A stretch of DNA of 9,907 nt from an uncultured Oscillospiraceae bacterium (GTDB lineage Bacteria; Bacillota; Clostridia; Oscillospirales; Acutalibacteraceae), in assembly GCA_902461995.1 (NCBI GenBank), contig CABQAA010000053.1, positions 1 through 9,907 of the forward strand, in the 5' to 3' direction. Both the position numbers and the translations under genes were made by a program. Below the pieces are notes generated by a model. That model saw nothing but the letters and a program-made list of their open reading frames with translations, did not search any database and was not told the origin of the DNA. Shown in pieces: positions 1-7,179 of this stretch (within the stretch, counting starts at the first letter, position 1; every line of letters begins with the position of its first letter).

Positions 1-26
1 GCCGGCGAAAACCCGCCTTGGCATGT

Positions 27-3000
27 TTATTCCGCGGCTGTCACCGGAATCGGCGGCGTCGCCATGGTGTACGAAGCCCCGGGCTGAATCGTCCAGGAAT
101 AACAAAGCGCAACGGATCCCTCCGTCGGTGAGGACGCCGTCAGCCTGGAACCCTCCGCTCTCAGATCGCCCTCCAGAACCAAAATGACTGGATCGACGGG
201 GCGGATCTGCCCGTCGTAGGTATGCATATCCGCCCTCAGAGCGGCCGGGACCCCTACACGCAGCTGCAGAGGACCGGCCGGTCCCGTCAGCCGCTTCATC
301 CAGGAAGCGCTTCGATCGGGCGCGTAGGAGAAAAAACCGTCCACGCCGCTTTGAAACACCTCGACATACTCGTCGTAACCGGACACCTCATAGGGCCAGG
401 ACGGAATACCCCGGTGTCGCAGCCGCCGGATCAGATCAAACAAGGCCGGGTTGTCGTGATACCGGGGGCTGAATACCGTGTCGAACATCTGGACATCGGA
501 CAGCACGGACGGAAACTCCAGCCGGAAGGTCTCCTCACTGGCGAAATCCCGGTTGTGCAGAGAGGCCCCCGGACTCATCCGGCGCAGCCGGAGAAAATGC
601 TGCGGCGTATGGGATACATACGACAGCCTGTCCGCGACCCGATACGTCTCCGCCAGCTTTTTCACCACCGGCAGAATGCCGAACTGCGGATTTTTGATCT
701 TGACGAAAAAATGAGGCACCCTGTCGGCGAACCGTTCAAAAAAGGTCTCCAGCAGCTGGAGGGGCCGCTGAAGGGCAAACGGCACCGGTTTGCCGTTATA
801 CTGGTCAATGACGATTTTCCGCACCTCGTCCCAGTCCATCTGCTCGATATTCCCTTTGGCGTAGGAGGTGATATCCGCAAGCTGGCGGAACTGGGTCGCC
901 ACCACCCGCCTGTCCCTCGTCATATACACATCGAGAGACAGGGCCTCCGCCCCGCCCCGAATCGAGCGTTCCGCCGATTCCAGGGTGTTTTCCCCCCGGA
1001 TCCATCCTCCGGCCGATTGGGCCGCAATGTGCGGCGCACGCAGCAGGGTATGGGGCGGATAGCGGCGCATGGCCTCCAGCAGACCGGACGGCCGCTCCAC
1101 TACCAGCCCGTTGGCTCCGGACGTCAGCATCCGGTGATACCGAACCGTCTCTCTTTCGTTTCCGGCTCCCTGCATCAGCCAGACGGTCATGGACTGCAGC
1201 CGCAGGCGGTCGATCGTCTCCTGCGGCGTGTCTTCGTCGAGCAGGACGATCCGGGACAGACAGCTGTTGGCTTCCTCCCCGCATGCCGCCGGATCGGCCC
1301 CTCCCCCGGTGCGATCCAGTATTCCATGCACCAGATAATACTGTCTGCGGACATAGCGGACAATCTCGGCATCCGCCGACGCCACAAACACATCCCGTTC
1401 CCCCCGCTCTTTCAGATACCGGATCAGCTGATCCGCCGCCTGCTTGGAGGACAGGGCAAAAACCGGCATCATCCGGCGATAGATTTTGATGTAAAAAGAG
1501 GTCAGCGTGCCCAGCGGGCAGCCCTTGAAGCTGTGAACGGTCCGGTCCTCATGCAGGCGCACATACACGGCCGCCGGAGGAACGGCCGACGAGCAGCCGG
1601 CGTTGATATCCTCCATGGACTCGGGGCGGAACACCACGGTCGGGGACTGAATGATCCCGGTATCCGGCTCGCGGACATCCACAAGATTCGATCCCACCGG
1701 CGTCTCCAGCATTTCGGAACAGTCGGTGTCGGTGAACGAAATCCGGTCCATATACACCCGCCCGGATCCCGGCTGATCCAGGTTGTCCAGTCCGCGAAAC
1801 AGCAGCGCCACCCCCGTTCCGGTACCGAGAATCAGGGGCGGGGGCGAATCCGCCCCGCCGGTATAGCGGAACTGGGAAAGCGGGATGCTGATGATGGCCG
1901 CCTCGCAGCCCAGCGACACCACATACCCGAATTCGCTGCCGTCGCTGCCGTAAAGCAGCATTTGGACCCTTACCGGCTTGGTGGCCTTGGACCAGAAAGT
2001 CAGATGGGTCATGCCGCCCACATGCAGCGTGTTCCGCATGCGGGTGTACCGGTCCACCCGCCAGTCGGAGCTGACGTTGAAATCAAAAAAGCCCGCCCGA
2101 GTCCCCTGATACCGCCATTCATCGGTAAAAGCGGCGTTCTGCGCCGACCCGTGCACCCGGTCGGTCCGCCATTCGAATACCGGGCCTTCGAAATCTTCAA
2201 ACACCAGCTGAACCGGTTCCTTGGCCGGCGCCGTTTTGTGTTGGTCTTTGTACGCCCGGGGGGGCAGACCCATGCGGGCGTGGAATGCGCGGGAAAAAGC
2301 GGCCGCCGACTGATAGCCCAGCACCTCCGCCGCCTCGCCCACCGATACGCCGTCCAGCAGCAGCTCCGCCGCCCGTTCCATCCGCCGCAGATCGAAATCC
2401 TCCTTCAGGGAACGGCCGGTTTCTTGGCGGTATCGGCGGGACAAATGGGGATAGCTGTAGCAAAGCCTCTCCTCAAGCTCCCCGACATGCCGCATGTACA
2501 GGATATGGCGTCCAAGGCACTCCCGGATGGCGGCCACGAGGTCGGGAATCTCGGGACCGGAACGAACCGGGGGTTCCAGCAGACTGCCCCGGTACAGATA
2601 CACAGCCAGCTGATGGAGCAGGCTTTCGATGAGACGAGAGCGGTACATCTCCTCCGTTTCCAGCTCGTCAAACAGGGCGGTGAACACGCCGTGCAGGCGG
2701 TAGAGATCCGGCAGAATCCGAACCGGTTCCCGGGTCAGGACTTCCGCCATCTGCGCGGTTTCATCCTGGGGAGACCTGGGATGAAACGACAGGCGCAGAT
2801 GGAAAAAATGCAGCGGACGGGCGGCGTCCTCCGGCTGCAGGCTGTACTCTCCCGCCGTGCATATGACCGCCGTTCCCAGTTTCAGGGTGTCCGTGCGGTC
2901 CCCGCAAACCAAGCGGCCGCCGGATGCCGTCACATACAAAATGTCCGCCGGGCGGCCCATCTCGGCCGGAGGCTTTGGGTACGCCGTCCCGCACGCCACC

Positions 3001-3095
3001 TCCTGCAGGCTGTGAATGCGGAAAGGCCCGTAATCCACAGGCGGATGCGCCGGAGACATGGCGGATATCCTGCGGTTTTCTCCGATTCCCATCAA
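27..3095 (-). CDS. AraC-family regulator fused to a catalytically degenerate GDPD-like sensor
   Basis: The protein has 1022 aa and no signal peptide or membrane span, so it is probably a cytoplasmic DNA-binding regulator. Order of parts: cupin-like N-terminal region (about 20-170); AraC/XylS double helix-turn-helix (about 185-285, with a typical second helix-turn-helix around GVSVGEAAEVLGYQSAAAFS); a carbohydrate-binding-like beta module (about 296-457); a degenerate GDPD-like region (about 470-688); a second GDPD-like domain (about 689-932); a C-terminal beta domain (about 940-1022). From 296 to the end it aligns with the divergent secreted GDPD, but the catalytic positions are replaced: His-Arg by Q693-S694, Glu by S720, His by Q735, Glu by K799. 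Only E702-N703 and D722 remain. Inference: a dead enzyme serving as ligand sensor. Start: TTG at 3095 lies 8 nt after AGAAGGGGG (3112-3104); ATG at 3092, or at 3059, is possible. The family call is firm; the sensor role is not proven. Confidence 0.93.
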   Translation of the reverse strand: MMGIGENRRISAMSPAHPPVDYGPFRIHSLQEVACGTAYPKPPAEMGRPADILYVTASGGRLVCGDRTDTLKLGTAVICTAGEYSLQPEDAARPLHFFHLRLSFHPRSPQDETAQMAEVLTREPVRILPDLYRLHGVFTALFDELETEEMYRSRLIESLLHQLAVYLYRGSLLEPPVRSGPEIPDLVAAIRECLGRHILYMRHVGELEERLCYSYPHLSRRYRQETGRSLKEDFDLRRMERAAELLLDGVSVGEAAEVLGYQSAAAFSRAFHARMGLPPRAYKDQHKTAPAKEPVQLVFEDFEGPVFEWRTDRVHGSAQNAAFTDEWRYQGTRAGFFDFNVSSDWRVDRYTRMRNTLHVGGMTHLTFWSKATKPVRVQMLLYGSDGSEFGYVVSLGCEAAIISIPLSQFRYTGGADSPPPLILGTGTGVALLFRGLDNLDQPGSGRVYMDRISFTDTDCSEMLETPVGSNLVDVREPDTGIIQSPTVVFRPESMEDINAGCSSAVPPAAVYVRLHEDRTVHSFKGCPLGTLTSFYIKIYRRMMPVFALSSKQAADQLIRYLKERGERDVFVASADAEIVRYVRRQYYLVHGILDRTGGGADPAACGEEANSCLSRIVLLDEDTPQETIDRLRLQSMTVWLMQGAGNERETVRYHRMLTSGANGLVVERPSGLLEAMRRYPPHTLLRAPHIAAQSAGGWIRGENTLESAERSIRGGAEALSLDVYMTRDRRVVATQFRQLADITSYAKGNIEQMDWDEVRKIVIDQYNGKPVPFALQRPLQLLETFFERFADRVPHFFVKIKNPQFGILPVVKKLAETYRVADRLSYVSHTPQHFLRLRRMSPGASLHNRDFASEETFRLEFPSVLSDVQMFDTVFSPRYHDNPALFDLIRRLRHRGIPSWPYEVSGYDEYVEVFQSGVDGFFSYAPDRSASWMKRLTGPAGPLQLRVGVPAALRADMHTYDGQIRPVDPVILVLEGDLRAEGSRLTASSPTEGSVALCYSWTIQPGASYTMATPPIPVTAAE

Positions 3096-3135
3096 GCGCC
3101 GTTCCCCCTTCTGTCGAGCATGGCATTGTTCTTAA

Positions 3136-3169
3136 TTTATAGCATAAAGATCAAATTTTATCATGTCAA
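3136..3169 (-). promoter_or_regulatory. Predicted promoter of the AraC-GDPD regulator gene
   Basis: Read on the minus strand there is a perfect TTGACA -35 box (3169-3164), a 17-nt spacer and TATGCT (3146-3141) as -10. TATAAA directly overlapping it (3141-3136) is an alternative -10 preceded by TG. The predicted start lies about 40 nt upstream of the TTG start codon. One operator half-site (3150-3159) falls between the -35 and -10 boxes and the other (3171-3180) lies just upstream, so bound regulator should block this promoter. Autorepression is inferred. Confidence 0.6.
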
Positions 3170-3183
3170 TATCAAATTTTGAT
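3150..3183. promoter_or_regulatory. Putative AraC-type operator: 10-bp direct repeats spaced 21 bp
   Basis: The sequence ATCAAATTTT occurs exactly at 3150-3159 and again at 3171-3180, two helical turns apart and on the same face of the helix. The second copy extends into a perfect inverted repeat, ATCAAA-T-TTTGAT (3171-3183). Two direct half-sites at about 21 bp next to a -35 region is the known arrangement for AraC/XylS regulators, and the divergent gene encodes one. The site sits in an AT-rich island within otherwise GC-rich DNA. Binding itself is inferred. Confidence 0.65.
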
Positions 3184-3212
3184 TCTTCATTCGGCATCTC
3201 GTCTTTTATAAT
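3184..3212 (+). promoter_or_regulatory. Predicted activator-dependent promoter of the secreted GDPD gene
   Basis: A perfect TATAAT -10 box lies at 3207-3212. At the expected 17-18 nt spacing there is only a poor -35 sequence (TCTTCA or TTCTTC around 3183-3189). A strong -10 with a weak -35 directly downstream of an AraC-type half-site (3171-3180) is what a class II activated promoter looks like. Transcription would begin near 3219, giving a leader of about 70 nt before the ATG at 3291. Confidence 0.6.
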
Positions 3213-3273
3213 CATTCTTGCGGAATACCCGCAGAGAGGATCCCGGACATCACATCGGCGGCGCGGCCGCAAG

Positions 3274-3283
3274 AAAGGATGGG
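3274..3283 (+). promoter_or_regulatory. Ribosome binding site deciding the start of the secreted GDPD gene
   Basis: The purine-rich AAAGGATGGG ends 7 nt before the ATG at 3291. The upstream in-frame ATG at 3279 lies inside this element and has no usable spacing. The start at 3291 also gives a clean signal peptide beginning MKK. Confidence 0.6.
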
Positions 3284-3290
3284 TCATATC

Positions 3291-6239
3291 ATGAAGAAAC
3301 ACGTGGCGATTTTCCTCTGTGTCTCACTCCTCATCAGCGCCCTATCCGGTCTGCTGATCAGCACGGGAGCGGCGGACGCCCCCACCATCGTCAAAATCGC
3401 GGATTTTGAAGGCGACAACCTCGGCGTCAAGGTCAACTACCCGAACGACGGCAGCGTGAGCGCAGAGGCCGTGTCTTCCCCCGTATATGAGGGTTCGAAG
3501 AGCGCCAAGCTGCTGCTGCGGTATGAAAACACCTACAGCAAAATCACCTATGCCGTCGGTGAAACGATCACGTTCCCCGAGGGAATGAAGACGAAATATC
3601 TGTCCTTTTGGATGAAATCGGACGTCCACGCGTATCTCGAAATCCAGCTTCCCGACAAAAACTGGAAAGGCGACCAATTTTACCTGGTGGAAATTCTCCA
3701 AGGTATGCACATGTACAACATCGATATTTCGGACTGCGCTTTTGCGGGAATCCGCGGCATCATCCTCAACAACTGGGCCGTAGGCAAGCAGGTCACGATT
3801 CCGTCCCAGACGCCCTATTCGGGAAATGCCTATCTCGATTCCGTCATCGTCACCGATACCCCCCGCGAGCTATCGGGCACGGACAGCTCGGATTCAGCCT
3901 CGTCCGGGGACGCTTCGTCACCGGACAGTTCTTCACCGGATAGTTCTACGCCGGACTCCACAGCCCGAAACATCCCTCTCACCGGATTTGAAGAGGGAGA
4001 GGTGCTCTTTACCACCGGTGACCCCGACGGTCTCGTCTCGGTGGATACCGAGCATGTCTTCACCGGAAGCCGCAGCATGAAACTGCGTGCGTATGAGAAA
4101 GACGGCAATCAGAACACCGGATACAAACTGGACGAAGGCTATCTGCTGCCCGACGGGCGGGTGCCTCGGTATCTCTCGTTCTGGTGTGAATCGGAAACCG
4201 ATTTCACCGTCCGAATCCAGCTGTTCGATCCGCATTGGGGCACCGATTTCGACACAACGGCGGAAATCCGTCAGGGGATCCAGATGGTCAACGTCGATAT
4301 TTCCGGCTGCGCCTATACCGATTCGATCCGGGGATTCTTTTTTCGCATCAAGAGCAGCGATCAGAAGCCGGGCGCCTCGTTCGACGCGTCCTTCTATGTC
4401 GACGCCATGCTCCTGACCGATACCCCCCGCACGCTCGAGGATACGGACGATCCCGGAGACGAGGTTTCGGGCGGCGTTTCGGGGGCGCCCGTAATCGTCG
4501 CGGATATTACGGACGAGGCGGCGTACCGGTCCCTGTCCGGCGATGTCCGTCCCGATGTCGCCATCCTCACAGTCGACGCCTCTCTTCAGGTGACCGCCAA
4601 AGACGGCACGGTGATCACCAGCGCCGCCGATGCGCTCGACGATCTCGCCGGGCGCATCGTTCCCGCCTTTTCCGTATCGGATGCCGCCGCGGTCACAGCC
4701 CTGACCGCTCTGCTGAACGACCGGGATATCCACGATTGCTTCATTCTCTCCGCCGATCCGGATCTGGTTGACCAGGCCCGCTCCGCCTGTCCCCGCATCC
4801 ACGGCGCGGTCGTCTTTGGCGAAGAGGATGTGGGCACCGACGCCAAACGGCTTCAGGTCCGGAACGTCACCAACGCCCATCAGGCCAAGGTCGCCGTTCT
4901 GCCCGCAACCGCTTCTCCCGACGACATCCTGTACCTTCAAAAACGGCTGATGTCGGTCTGGGTTCGCTCCGGCGATGACACGGTTTCCCTCTATGGCGCC
5001 ATGACCACCGGCGCAAACGGCGTCGTCACAGGCAACACGGCCGGAGCGCGGGAATGCCTGGACAGCTTCGATCCCGGCACCCTGCTGCGCCAGGTGCTGA
5101 TCATCGGCCACCGGGGCCTTCCCTCCGCCGCGCAGGAGAACTCCCTCGCCAGTGCCATGGCGGCCTATGAGGCGGGGGCCGACGCCATCGAATGCGACGT
5201 CTATCTGTCCAAAGACGGCCATATCGTCATCCTCCACAACAATACCGTGGATGAAGCCACCGACGGAACGGGTCACATCGAGGATATGACGCTCGCGCAG
5301 ATCCAAGCGCTGAACATCGACCAGAACAAAAAGCTCCCCACTCAGAAAATCCCCACTCTTGCCGAGTATTTCGCCGCTTTTAAGGGTAAGAATATCCAGC
5401 ATATTATCGAGATCAAAAGCGGCCAGGCCGCCATCATCGACAAACTCAAAGATTTAATCGACGAATATGGCGTGGCGGATCAGGTGTCCTTCATCTCCTT
5501 CAACCTCAGCCAGCTCCAGCGGGCCCGGGAGGTCATGCCGGAAATTTCGGCCGGTTATCTGGCAAGACCGGCCGCGGATACAACGTTTGATCAAATCCGC
5601 TCGCTGGTTACTCCCTATACGCTGACGTACCATCCCCAATACGACAGTGCCGACAAGAGTCAGCAGTTCCTGCTCGACCTGCAGCCAGTCATGGCCGCCA
5701 GGGGCATGACCTTCTATCCCTGGACCTATTACGACCGGGCCCAATTCCGGTATGCGTACGAAAACGGCTTCTACGGACTGACCACCGACGACGCCCACTG
5801 GGCCTCCGATTACGCGGCACAACTCGTTCCCCCGGTCGTCTGCACCCTGTCCACGGAGCCTGGCCAGGCCAAGCCGTTCGAAATCGAGGTCCGGACCAAA
5901 ACCGGCACCCAGACTGTGACCGCCACACCCATGGTGATCGGCGGTACCGCGCAGATTGTCGAACAGGATGGCCGGTATTACGGGTCCGAACCCGGCACAG
6001 CCGTCGTCCTCTTCAAGTACGCCATCCGGACAACCGGGCTCAAGTATACCCTTTATTCGTCTCCGGTCCGGGTTGAAATCTCCGGCGGGACCTCTTCCGA
6101 AACCGAAAGCGGGGCATCATCGCTGCCGGTCTCGGGTGTGGATACCGGGGTACCGGCCCTGTCGGGGCTTCTCCCGCTCCTGATCGCGTCGGCCGGCTGC
6201 GTTGCCGTCGTCGCGGGACGGAAACGCCGGCACGCATAA
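3291..6239 (+). CDS. Secreted, surface-anchored glycerophosphodiester phosphodiesterase with two carbohydrate-binding-like modules
   Basis: The protein has 982 aa from the preferred ATG. It carries a signal peptide (1 to about 30; MKK then a hydrophobic core, Ala-rich cleavage area), two paralogous beta modules resembling carbohydrate-binding domains (about 33-190 and 228-380) joined by a Ser/Asp/Pro linker, a degenerate GDPD-like region (about 399-600), an intact GDPD domain (about 603-845), a C-terminal beta domain (about 848-932), and a Ser-rich spacer, LPVSG (945-949), hydrophobic segment and RKRRHA tail. The catalytic set is complete: H607-R608, E616-N617, E634, D636, H649, E707. Members of this family hydrolyse glycerophosphodiesters to an alcohol and glycerol-3-phosphate; here the substrate is probably outside the cell, such as deacylated phospholipids or polyglycerolphosphate teichoic acid. 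Substrate and anchoring are inferred. It lies divergent from its paralogous regulator and probably under its control. Confidence 0.93.
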   Translation: MKKHVAIFLCVSLLISALSGLLISTGAADAPTIVKIADFEGDNLGVKVNYPNDGSVSAEAVSSPVYEGSKSAKLLLRYENTYSKITYAVGETITFPEGMKTKYLSFWMKSDVHAYLEIQLPDKNWKGDQFYLVEILQGMHMYNIDISDCAFAGIRGIILNNWAVGKQVTIPSQTPYSGNAYLDSVIVTDTPRELSGTDSSDSASSGDASSPDSSSPDSSTPDSTARNIPLTGFEEGEVLFTTGDPDGLVSVDTEHVFTGSRSMKLRAYEKDGNQNTGYKLDEGYLLPDGRVPRYLSFWCESETDFTVRIQLFDPHWGTDFDTTAEIRQGIQMVNVDISGCAYTDSIRGFFFRIKSSDQKPGASFDASFYVDAMLLTDTPRTLEDTDDPGDEVSGGVSGAPVIVADITDEAAYRSLSGDVRPDVAILTVDASLQVTAKDGTVITSAADALDDLAGRIVPAFSVSDAAAVTALTALLNDRDIHDCFILSADPDLVDQARSACPRIHGAVVFGEEDVGTDAKRLQVRNVTNAHQAKVAVLPATASPDDILYLQKRLMSVWVRSGDDTVSLYGAMTTGANGVVTGNTAGARECLDSFDPGTLLRQVLIIGHRGLPSAAQENSLASAMAAYEAGADAIECDVYLSKDGHIVILHNNTVDEATDGTGHIEDMTLAQIQALNIDQNKKLPTQKIPTLAEYFAAFKGKNIQHIIEIKSGQAAIIDKLKDLIDEYGVADQVSFISFNLSQLQRAREVMPEISAGYLARPAADTTFDQIRSLVTPYTLTYHPQYDSADKSQQFLLDLQPVMAARGMTFYPWTYYDRAQFRYAYENGFYGLTTDDAHWASDYAAQLVPPVVCTLSTEPGQAKPFEIEVRTKTGTQTVTATPMVIGGTAQIVEQDGRYYGSEPGTAVVLFKYAIRTTGLKYTLYSSPVRVEISGGTSSETESGASSLPVSGVDTGVPALSGLLPLLIASAGCVAVVAGRKRRHA
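3918..3959 (+). repeat. Short tandem repeat encoding the Ser/Asp/Pro linker
   Basis: A 15-nt unit, TCACCGGACAGTTCT, is repeated at 3918-3932 and 3933-3947 (one mismatch), with a partial, more diverged third copy at 3948-3959. It encodes successive S-P-D-S-S type units of the flexible linker between the two beta modules. Such in-frame repeats can expand or contract without breaking the gene. Confidence 0.7.
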
Positions 6240-6254
6240 AGCTCCCATATAAAA

Positions 6255-6283
6255 CGAGGCGGACCATAAAATGGTCCGCCTCG
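6255..6283. terminator. Bidirectional rho-independent terminator
   Basis: A perfect 13-bp stem (CGAGGCGGACCAT at 6255-6267, its complement at 6271-6283) encloses an AAA loop. On the minus strand it is followed directly by TTTTATAT, a good U-tract for the convergent membrane-protein gene. On the plus strand it is followed by CTGCTTTATAAG, a weaker tract serving the GDPD gene, which ends 15 nt upstream. It sits between the two convergent stop codons. Confidence 0.9.
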
Positions 6284-6299
6284 CTGCTTTATAAGTCCA

Positions 6300-7007
6300 T
6301 TATTCCGGGACAGCCGCGTTCGGCTCCGATACTCTGCCTTCCGCCTCATCGCCCCAGTTTGCCCTAACAAACTGATCGATCGGCGCCAGGATAAACAAGC
6401 GCCGTCCGCCCAGATGGATCCACAAAAAGAGGCACATGACCGCCGTCCCGGCCAAACAAATCATCATGTCCTCCATCGTGTCGGCCACGCCGTTGAATCC
6501 GATATACGGCGCGACGGCGTACTGGGAATCGTTCCCGAAGATCAGATAGATCACATACTCGATAATTTCCCACATTCCCGCGGCGGTCATGGAAAAAAAC
6601 GCCGCGAAGGAAACCGACACCAGGCGGTCCTTTCCCATCGGCGCGCGCTTATCCTCCCGGAAAAGGTAGTAGGCGCACAGCCCGACGGCGGTAAAGATCA
6701 CGCCGCTGACGCCGTGGGCGAGCAAATCGTAATACGCGTATTTGCTGTACCAGCTGAAGGCCACCCCCAGCTCAAACGCCGCGAAAATAAACGCGAGCAG
6801 ACAAATATCGGCCAAATACGCCGGCTTCAGCCGAAAAACCAAGCGGATCAGCCAGGGAATCGGCAGGAACAGAAGCCCTGCAAATCCCATGAACCCGCGT
6901 GTCTCGCCCGGCGTGAAGGCTGTGTAGAGACCGATGGCAATGCCTCCGAGGGCATACAGGGCCACCGTCGCATAATAGAGGGCCCGCCAATTGACTGTCT
7001 TTTTCAT
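6300..7007 (-). CDS. Multi-pass membrane protein, DUF2238/YjdF-like
   Basis: The protein has 235 aa with about six predicted membrane segments (roughly residues 8-30, 38-58, 66-88, 96-116, 130-157 and 181-199). Conserved-looking polar positions lie in or near the membrane: D94 with H98-G99, the W146-E147-x-x-E150 motif, and D176-x-x-x-D180. This spacing (D..H.G, then WE..E, then D...D) resembles the DUF2238/YjdF family, whose function is not known; the assignment is by eye. The acidic and His residues could bind a metal, but this is speculation. The start at 7007 is chosen because GGAG (7018-7015) lies 7 nt upstream and the protein then begins with MKKT and a membrane span. The frame is open for 61 further codons upstream, but those residues do not look like part of the protein. 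It is transcribed alone, convergent with the GDPD gene and divergent from the decarboxylase operon. Confidence 0.85.
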   Translation of the reverse strand: MKKTVNWRALYYATVALYALGGIAIGLYTAFTPGETRGFMGFAGLLFLPIPWLIRLVFRLKPAYLADICLLAFIFAAFELGVAFSWYSKYAYYDLLAHGVSGVIFTAVGLCAYYLFREDKRAPMGKDRLVSVSFAAFFSMTAAGMWEIIEYVIYLIFGNDSQYAVAPYIGFNGVADTMEDMMICLAGTAVMCLFLWIHLGGRRLFILAPIDQFVRANWGDEAEGRVSEPNAAVPE

Positions 7008-7040
7008 CTCATCACTCCGACAAAATCCCGTTCTTTCTAT

Positions 7041-7070
7041 ACTATGCACCGTATCCCACCCACTCGTCAA
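7041..7070 (-). promoter_or_regulatory. Candidate promoter of the membrane-protein gene
   Basis: On the minus strand TTGACG (7070-7065) is followed after 18 nt by CATAGT (7046-7041), which matches four of six -10 positions. It lies about 34 nt upstream of the start codon. The -35 is good and the -10 is mediocre. Confidence 0.4.
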
Positions 7071-7179
7071 GCCCTTTTCGGTTATTCTCCAATTTATTGC
7101 ACAAGAGACTCCAAGCGGAGAAGAAAATGGGAAAGATGATAAAAGATTCCGAAAAAGGCCGCCTTCCCGCAGAATTCGG

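Noticed and set aside
1..26. A possible terminator hairpin at the left edge (GGCG/CGCC around 4-17)
   Set aside because: It has a four-pair stem only, no U-tract in the direction of the minus-strand gene, and the window cuts the region.
397..420. An H-R-G tripeptide in the regulator (residues 894-896) that could be read as the GDPD catalytic motif
   Set aside because: It aligns with the A-A-R-G-M-T-F-Y-P segment late in the intact enzyme, far from the catalytic H-R-G near the domain start, so it does not restore activity.
222..3182. A 986-codon plus-strand open frame opposite the AraC-GDPD gene
   Set aside because: The minus-strand frame has clear AraC and GDPD homology and a ribosome binding site. 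The plus-strand translation is rich in Arg, His, Gln and Pro without recognisable domains, as expected for an antisense shadow in GC-rich coding DNA.
3279..3290. The upstream ATG at 3279 as start of the secreted GDPD
   Set aside because: It lies inside the purine-rich ribosome binding element, leaving no spacing, and adds MGHI before the signal peptide's MKK.
3933..5402. A 489-codon minus-strand open frame inside the GDPD gene
   Set aside because: It is low-complexity Gly/Val/Asp-rich translation opposite a well-supported gene, with no ribosome binding site evidence or family resemblance.
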